IMG/VR virus record: IMGVR_UViG_3300044470_000379 | Coordinates: 36,725 to 100,724 of that record | Length of the DNA stretch: 64,000 nucleotides | Source: a virus | Strand: one strand, 5' to 3' | Shown here: one piece after another, positions 1-7,181 of the stretch | How the letters are laid out: the number at the start of each line of letters is the position of its first letter | Position numbering within the stretch: the first letter of the stretch is position 1 | Made by a program: the position numbers and the translations under genes | The notes under the pieces: generated by a model | The model's input: the letters and a program-made list of their open reading frames with translations, nothing else | Told to the model about the DNA's origin: nothing | The model's database searches: none

Positions 1-378
1 TGGTTCACGGAAAGCCCCAACGCCTACCGGGGAGACGGAGCGCCGTTTCCCACGGCCGGGCTGATTTTGCTTTCCCCCGTGGCCCTAACGATACTGGACC
101 AGGGCACGCCGACGCTCGACGCCACGAAGCTGCCCCTATGGATGCTGTTTCTTTTGTCGGATTTCTATGCGCTCGGCAACAATTTTGATAGCGGATTAAA
201 CGGCTGGACGCCCTCCGGGCTGGCGTACGCCGACGGCGTGATCAGCGTGATCTATTCTCCGGACTCCGGCAATATCTCGCCCGCTTCACCCCCGATTACC
301 CCGCCCCCGATAGACACCGCGATGGTTGTTACTTTAGATTTCTCCCAGGACACAGTTTATTTGGATGTGGCTCTATAA
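1..378 (+). CDS. 3' end of an unrecognised protein (partial)
   Basis: The reading frame is open from the first base and stops at TAA 376-378, giving about 125 residues of a protein that begins outside the window. The text is hydrophobic and rich in Pro, Gly and Ser, with a proline-rich stretch about 40 residues from the end. No enzyme motif is visible. Composition fits a virion surface protein, but that is only an inference. It converges on the minus-strand block that follows. Confidence 0.6.
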   Translation, partial: WFTESPNAYRGDGAPFPTAGLILLSPVALTILDQGTPTLDATKLPLWMLFLLSDFYALGNNFDSGLNGWTPSGLAYADGVISVIYSPDSGNISPASPPITPPPIDTAMVVTLDFSQDTVYLDVAL

Positions 379-429
379 TTCTTTGGAAACCGTACCTTTA
401 AGTATATTATACTCAATAGTTTGAGCGGG

Positions 430-458
430 TAGCCATTTCCCCACGCCCGCTGTATACT
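430..458 (+). promoter_or_regulatory. TAGC/TATACT leaderless promoter, copy 1
   Basis: TAGC at 430 lies 23 nt upstream of TGTATACT (TATACT 453-458). The ATG at 465 follows after exactly 6 nt, so the expected +1 is the A of the start codon. It now drives only a truncated GIY-YIG reading frame. Confidence 0.7.
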
Positions 459-464
459 AGGGGT

Positions 465-590
465 ATGGAGTTCTACTCCTATCTTTGGCTCCGCGGCAAG
501 GATGGTTTCGCCCCCGCTGGCACTTTAAGAGCCAGCCTGCTGCGGGACTGCGTCCTGCTTCCCAGTGTAGAAATGTTTCATGATGTCTGA
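465..590 (+). pseudogene. GIY-YIG endonuclease N-terminal remnant
   Basis: A 41-codon frame starts at the leaderless ATG. Its first 19 residues (MEFYSYLWLRGKDG, then FAPAG) match the beginning of a GIY-YIG nuclease such as the one at 21035-21607 (FYTYMWLRKDGTPYCAGKG). The rest is unrelated and runs antisense into the 3' end of the HNH gene at 525. A complete GIY-YIG gene was probably here and was cut off after its first motif, leaving its promoter. Confidence 0.55.
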
Positions 591-1118
591 AAGCCAACCC
601 TTAAATTCATCAATGGCCATATCGGCCTTAGCCTGGTTGCAACGCTTACAGCAAGGCACCGCGTTATCTGGCAGGTAGCCTCTCTCGTTGTCTATACGGT
701 CTATCCCGTTGTATATATAGTCGGTTCCGCCGTGGGCTTTCTTTGGTCGAGTAGGGTATACCATGATTTGCTTTGGAGATGTTCCGCAATAATAACAGTT
801 GGAACTCGTCAGACTTTTGAACAATTCTAGATTGAGAGCAAACTGTCTGCCCTATTTTGATGCTCGATGCTTGTAGTTGTCATACAACTTTCGCAAAGCC
901 ACAGTATCCCCGCCTCTATGCACGATACAGCCACAACTCAAAGTTGGACGAGTGATAGTCAGGCTTGATCCCGGCACAAGCTTTTCATTACCGCAATCAC
1001 AGCGGCAAAGCCAATAAACAGTTTTGCTTCCGCTTGGAAAGTGTCGGACTTTGTCAGTCAGGGCAATTACAATCAATCTGCCAAACCGTTTTCCTATCAA
1101 ATTTTGTCTGTTTCTCAT
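525..1118 (-). pseudogene. HNH homing endonuclease broken by one in-frame amber codon
   Basis: Two minus-strand frames lie in the same register, separated only by TAG at 852-854. The upstream part has the FGRL...CDCGN...SCGC zinc-ribbon repeat. The downstream part has the HNH module (CYYCG, NGIDRIDNERGY, CCKRCN). The intact relative at 22188-22907 reads AKRKGY where this one reads ASK-stop-G, so a single AAG-to-TAG change explains the break. The start ATG at 1118 sits 6 nt after GTATTA, so it may be leaderless. Other genes here use TAG as a normal stop and no amber-suppressor tRNA was found, so readthrough is not supported. Confidence 0.7.
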
Positions 1119-1133
1119 TATTTCTAATACACA

Positions 1134-1553
1134 TCATACGTAAAAGTCGTGTCTTCCGATCTTAACGGTGTGCGGATGGTCGGTGGGATTGTTCACGATG
1201 TTGCGGAAGAACCAGCCAGAGGTTGTGTACTGTAAGTCGGCGTAGTAGTGGGCACCTTGCGTGCAGTCGGCGGGGTCGGTTTGAAAGCTTTGGGCCGTGG
1301 CGACGCAGAACGCGTACTGTGAGTCGCCGTCTTTCGGCTCAAGGTTGAACTCAGGGTCGGATGGTACGCTCATACTCGTGAACTGGTTCTTGCCATAGAT
1401 CACATCGTGGAGTGCGTGGGCAAAGCCGGGCGCGCCCACACGGTTCACGATGACGTGCATCACAGCGTCCATTCCTTCGTCACCCTCGCCTCGGGCTTCC
1501 TTCCAAGCCACGAGCGCAAGGCTTTGTATGTCGTTGTCGTCTAAGGTAATCAT
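1134..1553 (-). CDS. SleB/CwlJ-like cell-wall hydrolase (probable endolysin)
   Basis: 139 aa. The N-terminus reads LALVAWKEARGEG...AVMHVIVNRV, the signature of the Hydrolase_2 (SleB/CwlJ) family that cleaves peptidoglycan; E19 is the expected catalytic acid. The length fits a single catalytic domain with no wall-binding module and no signal peptide, so release would need a holin or another export route. The start is supported by GGGAG 8 nt upstream. It lies at the distal end of the minus-strand virion and lysis operon. Confidence 0.8.
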   Translation of the reverse strand: MITLDDNDIQSLALVAWKEARGEGDEGMDAVMHVIVNRVGAPGFAHALHDVIYGKNQFTSMSVPSDPEFNLEPKDGDSQYAFCVATAQSFQTDPADCTQGAHYYADLQYTTSGWFFRNIVNNPTDHPHTVKIGRHDFYV

Positions 1554-1586
1554 GAATGAAATCTCCCATAATAGGGGGTCGGAAAG

Positions 1587-1919
1587 CTAATTCGGCTCGA
1601 TCGGCGCGTTCAGGCTGATCATGCGGATGTCCAGCACGCCGATGCCACCCTCTGCCAAAGACATCATGCCGTTGAGTTCGGCTTCCGAAAGCTCGCATCT
1701 GGCCCCGAGCTCCCTCAGGGTGCCGCATTCCTCCTCCGTGAGCGGCTTGTTGGCCAGCAGGTACTCGTTGGCCCATTGGGTCAGAACGACGATGTCGTCC
1801 TCGCCGTGCTCGTCGGTGGGAACCTCCGTCTTCCCGTTCTCGTCGGCTCGGGCGGCAAGGGACATGAAAAGGCAAAACCCCGCCAGCACGTGGGTCGTCG
1901 GGGTCTCGCCGTCTTCCAT
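1587..1919 (-). CDS. hypothetical acidic protein
   Basis: 110 aa, acidic and mostly helical in appearance, with no recognisable motif. ATG 1919 is preferred because GAGGA lies 4 nt upstream and this leaves a normal 17-nt gap from the previous gene. A longer TTG start at 1970 would overlap that gene by 34 nt. It sits between two lysis-associated genes, but no function can be assigned. Confidence 0.6.
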   Translation of the reverse strand: MEDGETPTTHVLAGFCLFMSLAARADENGKTEVPTDEHGEDDIVVLTQWANEYLLANKPLTEEECGTLRELGARCELSEAELNGMMSLAEGGIGVLDIRMISLNAPIEPN

Positions 1920-1936
1920 GTCTTCCTCGAACACGG

Positions 1937-2302
1937 TTACCTCGGAGGATTGGCTTTCGATTCTGTCCAAGAAACGGGGATGGGGGGATCACAGGTCGGG
2001 CAGCCCTTGGAGGTGACGCCGCGGTTGCATTCTTCCGAATGGCGGGGCGTGTCCGGCTCATGAGGATCGGCAGCGGAATGAATGCGGGGAGCCGATGGCG
2101 GATCGCCCGGAACCGGGGGAGTCCCGGCTTTCACCATCTTTTCGATCTCGGCGTCGGGAATGGTCGTTGCGCGGTTGTTGACGCAATCCCACAGGCGGGC
2201 GATTGCCATGCCCTCCTCGGGATGGATGCCGCGGGCGGCATGGGTCTCAAGCAGATGGATCAGATATTCGTGCAAAACGTCGGGGAGATTGAGTATCTTC
2301 AT
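1937..2302 (-). CDS. hypothetical protein with proline-rich tail
   Basis: 121 aa. The first 70 residues look helical (LHEYLIHLLETH). The remainder is Pro-, Thr- and Cys-containing and probably disordered. The upstream text is AGTATTAGGGGAG directly before the ATG, one of the AGTATTA motifs seen elsewhere, so this gene may have its own late promoter. No family is recognised. Confidence 0.6.
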   Translation of the reverse strand: MKILNLPDVLHEYLIHLLETHAARGIHPEEGMAIARLWDCVNNRATTIPDAEIEKMVKAGTPPVPGDPPSAPRIHSAADPHEPDTPRHSEECNRGVTSKGCPTCDPPIPVSWTESKANPPR

Positions 2303-2314
2303 ACTCCCCTAATA

Positions 2315-2929
2315 CTAGTCCCGTCCAGAAATCGGCGATACGGCGAGCGACACGGCCTCCAAAGCCAACGGGGATTCAAGCTCGATCAGATCGGCCTCAA
2401 GGACCGCGGATTCAGGCTCCACATCCACAATGACCTGAATCAGAACCGTAGCGGTTCCCTGTTGAATATAATCCAGTTGTTCGGCTGCGGCTTGGGAAAG
2501 GTCTGCGACCCTATGGAGAGAATGTGCTGGGCCGCGATCGGTGATCTCCACGATGACCGATTTCCCGTTGCCAAGATTGGTGATCTGGACCATGGTGCCA
2601 AGGGGAATACCCCACGTAGCTGCGGTCGGCTTGCGGTAGTCGAAACGGTTGCCATTGGCCATTCGTCTTCCCTGCCAATAATGGCGTCCATAGAATGATG
2701 CCTTTCCCAACCAATGGGGCTTCTCGTCCCTACATACGTGCCAATCGCAATAGACCAGCTTGACGTGACTTGCCGGGTGTTTCTTGTGAGACGCAGTGCC
2801 AATTGAACCGTGGTTACTATGAACCGTGTCCTTCTGCGCCTTAGTTCTGTGAGTCGCTGCGAACGTTGGGGGCGTCCACAGCAGGGCCGCCATGAGTGTC
2901 ATACCGACCACCCGAAGTAGTGTCTGCAT
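2315..2929 (-). CDS. RlpA-like double-psi beta-barrel protein
   Basis: 204 aa. An N-terminal signal peptide ends near residue 24 (TFA-A). A double-psi beta-barrel domain spans about residues 75-170, with GKASFYG, RRMANGNRFD, GTMVQITNLGNG and ITDRGP, all typical of RlpA, a peptidoglycan-binding protein or lytic transglycosylase of naked glycan strands. The short C-terminal tail is acidic and hydrophobic. AGGAG lies 5 nt upstream of the ATG. It probably acts in the periplasm during lysis, with the SleB-like enzyme encoded next door. Confidence 0.8.
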   Translation of the reverse strand: MQTLLRVVGMTLMAALLWTPPTFAATHRTKAQKDTVHSNHGSIGTASHKKHPASHVKLVYCDWHVCRDEKPHWLGKASFYGRHYWQGRRMANGNRFDYRKPTAATWGIPLGTMVQITNLGNGKSVIVEITDRGPAHSLHRVADLSQAAAEQLDYIQQGTATVLIQVIVDVEPESAVLEADLIELESPLALEAVSLAVSPISGRD

Positions 2930-3109
2930 GTGTTCTCCTAAGGTTTCAGTTTTCCCGAGCTAAGGCTGCCAATCTCGCGCCATACCTCCTCAAAACATTA
3001 TAGGATACTCAGGGGTAAAAAGCTACTCCTTTTGTATCCTAGTTCTATCTAATACTCGATAGCGGAAAAAGTTGAGGAAAACTCTAATAATGCCAGTGGT
3101 TTCAAAGCT
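2930..3109 (-). promoter_or_regulatory. intergenic region upstream of the RlpA-like gene
   Basis: 180 nt without a gene. Read on the minus strand it contains GAGTATTA (about 3045-3052), a TATAAT-like CCTATAATG (about 2995-3003) and GAGGAGG. It probably contains the promoter for the lysis genes. No strong terminator hairpin was seen for the large gene that ends at 3110. Confidence 0.4.
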
Positions 3110-6100
3110 TTACGACAGGCTCACGATTCGCTGCGGCAGGTGCGGCTCGTAGATGAATGTGTCCGATGCCATCGCCCGACCGACGCAAATGATCCATTGG
3201 ACCGGACCTACACTAGCATCAGGCGAGCCCGTTATCAATGATGAGTAGTCTTGGGTTAAAATTCCACCTTTACCAACATAAAGCAGCCCGCCGACCGTGA
3301 AGCTCGCCCCGGCGGCTTGAAACGCCCCGCCGTAGGTGGTGCCGCATTCCGCGGTGCCGCCCGCGGAAACCGCGGTCAGGGTCGCCCCATCGACGAACGG
3401 GAAAAGGACCGTGCCGCTGTTCGCCACGCCCGTGGTCTCCGGGGTTGGCGGATAGTCCGTGGGCGGGGAGTCCGTGTAGGCGAAGTTCGCCGTGAACTGG
3501 GTGGGGCTGGCGGTAACAATTACGGCCGACTGCCCGTTGAGGAACGCCGCCCCGGTAAGCCCGTAGAAGAAAGCGGTCTGCCCGGCTGTGAAGCTGTTAA
3601 TGCAAGTGACCGTCAGGACATCGCTTATCACCGAGACTTCGGTGATCGGGGCGGTGAGGTGCCCCCGCACGATTGTGGGGTCGATGGGGGCGATCCCGCC
3701 GTCCGGCTGGATGCTGAAGGCCGTCAGCGCCGACATGCTGCCATCCGCCGTGAATTGCTTGGTGTTGTTCGTCGCGCTTGACGGCACCTGCAAGGAGGGA
3801 GCCGCAGGCCCGGATTGGATCATGGTGAACGAGCTTCCCGCCCCTACTGTCTCCGTCGAGGAGAACGAATGGCTCGCGATGACCTGCACCACGTCTCCCT
3901 CGGCGAAGTTGCCGTAGCCCGTGAACGACTGGCTGATCGGAGGCGTAAAGGACGGATCGGTGGACTCGGTCAGGATAGCCACGCTGTTTTGCAGCACGGT
4001 CACCGTGTAGAGTTCTCCTGAGTCCGTGCCCTCCCAATTGAGCGTCCCGGCGTAGGTGTATTCCCCGGTCGCCCGGATCGTGAAGGTGGTCTGGTTGGTC
4101 ACATTGCCCGTGAGGTCGAAGTCCGCTTGGTCGAAAGCCACGGGGACGCCGGGAGAGCCCGCAGGCACGACCGTGGCGACGGACACCGACTCGACCGCGA
4201 AGCCAAGCTGCTGCGCCAGCGCCAACAGGCTGTTGGCGGTATTGATCTGATCATTGATCGCGTTGACTGCCTGTTGCTGATATTGCATGAGCGCGGCGTA
4301 GCTGATGTTCGTCCGCAGCATGGCCATCTGCACGGGAATCGGCTGCCCTTGTACATCCGGACGGGCTAGGAACGCGTTCGGGTCGAAATTGATGCCGGAC
4401 CACCCGCTCGCCCCGGCTCCCGGCGCGCTGTCGTTCGCGTAGGTGACAACAGGGGCTACAGGAATGGCGAGCAACGGCGTGCCGGGCGTCCAAGCACGGT
4501 TGCGGATCGCCACATCCGCTTTCAGCGCCGTGTAGGCGGTCTGGTCCCCGAGGGGATTCAGCGCCCCGTTCAGCGTCCCGAAATAGGTGACGGCGAATTG
4601 GACGAGGTAGGGGTCTTGCGCCAGCAGGGAGACCGTGTTGGTGTTGAAGTCCCGCCAGAACTGCGTGAAGCGGTCCACGAGGGTCGCTTGGGCGAACTGA
4701 TCGTACACGAAACGGTTCCCGAGGCGCGGAGATTCGTACGTCACATCGTTCCGGATGTCCAAGGTTGCCTGCGCCACGACCTCGTTGAAGATGGCGGCGA
4801 TGGCGGTCGGGTATGTGCAAGGCGTCGGATATTCAGCGGTTCCCGTTCCAAGCGTGGCGGTAGTTGTGCTGGCGTAGTTGACGCTGGTCGGTTTGTAGTC
4901 GAGGTCGGAGCCTGTCGTGCCGCTGAGGTAATTGGCATCCTGATAGGCATCCCACGTCTTGGACCTCGTGTAACCGAGCAAGGCGGCCTCCACGTAGGAC
5001 AGCTTCCACAGGGTAAGCTGCTGCTGCGCGGTCGGCATCGCTTTCAGCGTGTCGGTGAACGGGATATCCTTCGGCGTATCGCTCACGCCGGTTCCGCCGA
5101 GCACGTTGTTCCACGGCACGGCGTTGGCCGCCAAGCTCGCCATGGACGGCTGGATGTACGTCGTGAACGCGTTCTGGTATTGGGGCAGCCAATTGCCAGC
5201 GCGGCCGTTGCGGCAGATGTCGATGTAGAACAGCCATGCGGACGTGACATACGGATCAAAGCCGGAAGAAACTACGGAATCGAGATTGATGTAGTGGATC
5301 AAATCCTTCTGAAGGTTCGGCTGCCGCACCAAGAGATTGGGATTGCTGTAATCCGCGTCGCCGGGCTCCACGGTGTTGCCGGTGAGCGACGGGACGATGC
5401 TCACGATATTGCTTTGGTACGTCTGCGCGGGCATCTGGTAATCCGAGATGATCGTGCTGGGATCGGGCACCGCGCCGATCATGGAGGAATTCGGATTGAA
5501 CGCCGGGCCGTAGACCGGGGTGGTTGTCGATTGCATCTGGGCGACATACAGCGGATCGGTCAAGCTCTGTCCCGCGGGCGGGACCGTCCCATCGAGGGGC
5601 GGAACGATTTGCTGCGTGCCGAGAGTGTTGCCGCTGTAGCCCGTAATGGACGCCGGGGGATTGGCCGCCGGGTTGCCGAGGTTGGGCAGCCCAAGACTGC
5701 ATTGGCTGAACGAGAAGTTTGCGTTGAAATTCAGGTTGGGCTTGAGCGCCGCGAACGCCGCCAAGGAGGAGAAATTGAAGCCGTTCCAGTTGAACATGCC
5801 GTCCGGCAGCAAGTTCGGGAGCGACGGAAGCTTGGGCAGGTTCCAGTTGCAGACTTGGTTCAGCAGGAGCGCCAGCGAGTTCAGAACGGACTGCACCATC
5901 TTGAGGAGGTTCTGCTCCATCGCCGCGAGCAGGGCGATGTTCTGCGTGGTCGCTTGGACCAGCGCAACGACATCTTTCTGGAACTGGTTGACTTCCTGCA
6001 AGAAAGCGAGCGAGTCGGCGATGTACTTGAACTTGCGGGGATTGCGCTTAAGCTGCCCGTCCACGGCCAGCTTGTTCATGTCCGTGTAGGTCTTGATCTT

Positions 6101-6301
6101 GGCTAGGACAAGCTGCTGCTTCTGGAGCAGCCAGTGGTTGGCTTCCGCGATGTTCCGTTCCAGCCAGCGTCCGTCTTCCAGCGCTTTGTGGTAGTACTTC
6201 TCGATTGTGGGATCGCCGAGCGGGTTGTGCCGATTGATCGCGCCCTTGGCCGTGATCGGCCACATCAGCACGCTTGACGGAATGATGGGAGGGGTAGACA
6301 T
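3110..6301 (-). CDS. large virion protein with C1q/TNF-like and decoration-like C-terminal regions
   Basis: 1063 aa. The N-terminal 150 residues are helical with heptad-like spacing. The middle is long and Asn/Pro/Thr-rich. About residues 740-820 (TTFTIRATGEYTYAGT...VVQVIASHSFSS) resemble the C1q/TNF jelly-roll seen in phage fibres. The final 90 residues (GGLLYVGKGGILT, WIICVGRA, FIYEP) resemble short capsid- or fibre-decorating modules. Its ATG overlaps the stop of the upstream GIY-YIG gene (TAATG), and its ribosome site AAGGAG lies inside that gene's last codons. Probably a baseplate or fibre component; the exact role is unknown. Confidence 0.65.
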   Translation of the reverse strand: MSTPPIIPSSVLMWPITAKGAINRHNPLGDPTIEKYYHKALEDGRWLERNIAEANHWLLQKQQLVLAKIKTYTDMNKLAVDGQLKRNPRKFKYIADSLAFLQEVNQFQKDVVALVQATTQNIALLAAMEQNLLKMVQSVLNSLALLLNQVCNWNLPKLPSLPNLLPDGMFNWNGFNFSSLAAFAALKPNLNFNANFSFSQCSLGLPNLGNPAANPPASITGYSGNTLGTQQIVPPLDGTVPPAGQSLTDPLYVAQMQSTTTPVYGPAFNPNSSMIGAVPDPSTIISDYQMPAQTYQSNIVSIVPSLTGNTVEPGDADYSNPNLLVRQPNLQKDLIHYINLDSVVSSGFDPYVTSAWLFYIDICRNGRAGNWLPQYQNAFTTYIQPSMASLAANAVPWNNVLGGTGVSDTPKDIPFTDTLKAMPTAQQQLTLWKLSYVEAALLGYTRSKTWDAYQDANYLSGTTGSDLDYKPTSVNYASTTTATLGTGTAEYPTPCTYPTAIAAIFNEVVAQATLDIRNDVTYESPRLGNRFVYDQFAQATLVDRFTQFWRDFNTNTVSLLAQDPYLVQFAVTYFGTLNGALNPLGDQTAYTALKADVAIRNRAWTPGTPLLAIPVAPVVTYANDSAPGAGASGWSGINFDPNAFLARPDVQGQPIPVQMAMLRTNISYAALMQYQQQAVNAINDQINTANSLLALAQQLGFAVESVSVATVVPAGSPGVPVAFDQADFDLTGNVTNQTTFTIRATGEYTYAGTLNWEGTDSGELYTVTVLQNSVAILTESTDPSFTPPISQSFTGYGNFAEGDVVQVIASHSFSSTETVGAGSSFTMIQSGPAAPSLQVPSSATNNTKQFTADGSMSALTAFSIQPDGGIAPIDPTIVRGHLTAPITEVSVISDVLTVTCINSFTAGQTAFFYGLTGAAFLNGQSAVIVTASPTQFTANFAYTDSPPTDYPPTPETTGVANSGTVLFPFVDGATLTAVSAGGTAECGTTYGGAFQAAGASFTVGGLLYVGKGGILTQDYSSLITGSPDASVGPVQWIICVGRAMASDTFIYEPHLPQRIVSLS

Positions 6302-7077
6302 TAGCTGTTCTCCTTACAGCTTTGCCATCTACGTCGTGAAGCGCACGATTTAGAGCAATAAATTCTTCTATTACGCTCTTTGAATTTTATGAAGAATGTC
6401 TTCATGCAAGTCGGGCATGTTTTTTCAAGGAGCGGTTTACTCTTGGCTTTTTTGGAGGCGCTAATTCGTTGTGCCCGTAACAAGCGGGCTCCGCAATTAG
6501 TTGGGTCGTGATGCCATCGTAAGGCCCGCTTAGACTGCCCTTGTTTCCACTGTTCGGTATGTTCTATTGGGGAATGTGTCAATCTCCATGCTTGAGCCAC
6601 CTTCCTGTTTTCCTTTGCAGACGATGTAGCAAAAGCGAGAGCGTGTTTCTTGCGATTCTCCGGATTTGCAAACCTCTTTCGTTGGGCGGCCGAAACATTG
6701 GTTTTAGTACTTGGACGATTCATAATTATTTTCATCAGCCCACTCATTTTCAAACAATGCTCCGAAGAATAGGAGCCCCCAACCCCGCCATCACGAATGT
6801 TATACCCGACAACCGGATTCTGACTGGCTGTAGCCTTAACAAGCAGTTTTTCGTGGGCGCAAATTTCCACATCAGTCTGTCCTTGGAAGAGCGGATGAAT
6901 CGACCAAACTGTGGAGGGATATTTCTGCATCGCCGCAAAAAGGCGAGAACGTCCTCGGTATTTTTCGGTCTGAGCACACCAAACCTTTTCTCGAAGATAC
7001 TTGTCCAAATCCGACCTTATCGTCTTGCCTATATAAAGCTTTAGGTTTTGAGAGTTTACAATCGCGTAAACGAACAT
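6301..7077 (-). CDS. GIY-YIG homing endonuclease
   Basis: 258 aa from ATG 7077, which has AGGAG 12 nt upstream. The GIY-YIG core is plain: MFVYAIVNSQ...LYIGK, then a conserved Arg, and GYNIRDGG. The C-terminal half is basic, and a treble-clef zinc motif at the end (CPTCMKTF...YCSKSC) should bind DNA. It lies between two virion genes. Its last codons, TGT AAG GAG AAC AGC TAA, supply the ribosome site of the next gene and overlap its ATG, so the insertion keeps the operon translatable. Confidence 0.85.
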   Translation of the reverse strand: MFVYAIVNSQNLKLYIGKTIRSDLDKYLREKVWCAQTEKYRGRSRLFAAMQKYPSTVWSIHPLFQGQTDVEICAHEKLLVKATASQNPVVGYNIRDGGVGGSYSSEHCLKMSGLMKIIMNRPSTKTNVSAAQRKRFANPENRKKHALAFATSSAKENRKVAQAWRLTHSPIEHTEQWKQGQSKRALRWHHDPTNCGARLLRAQRISASKKAKSKPLLEKTCPTCMKTFFIKFKERNRRIYCSKSCASRRRWQSCKENS

Positions 7078-7181
7078 GCCAGAAACACACTCCTGTAAGT
7101 GCTTTTGGTGGTTCAAAAAGTGGAGGCTGCTGTTTTTCCGGTTTGCTGGAAATATACTGTATCATGTTCATATGTTTGATA

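Noticed and set aside
849-854. Possible genome-wide amber (TAG) recoding
   Set aside because: Several confident genes end in TAG without sensible extension and no tRNA with anticodon CUA is present in the array, so a simple nonsense mutation is the better explanation.
4598-6106. Long plus-strand frame opposite the 1063-aa virion gene
   Set aside because: It has no ribosome site or family motif and mirrors GC-rich third-position bias of the true minus-strand gene.
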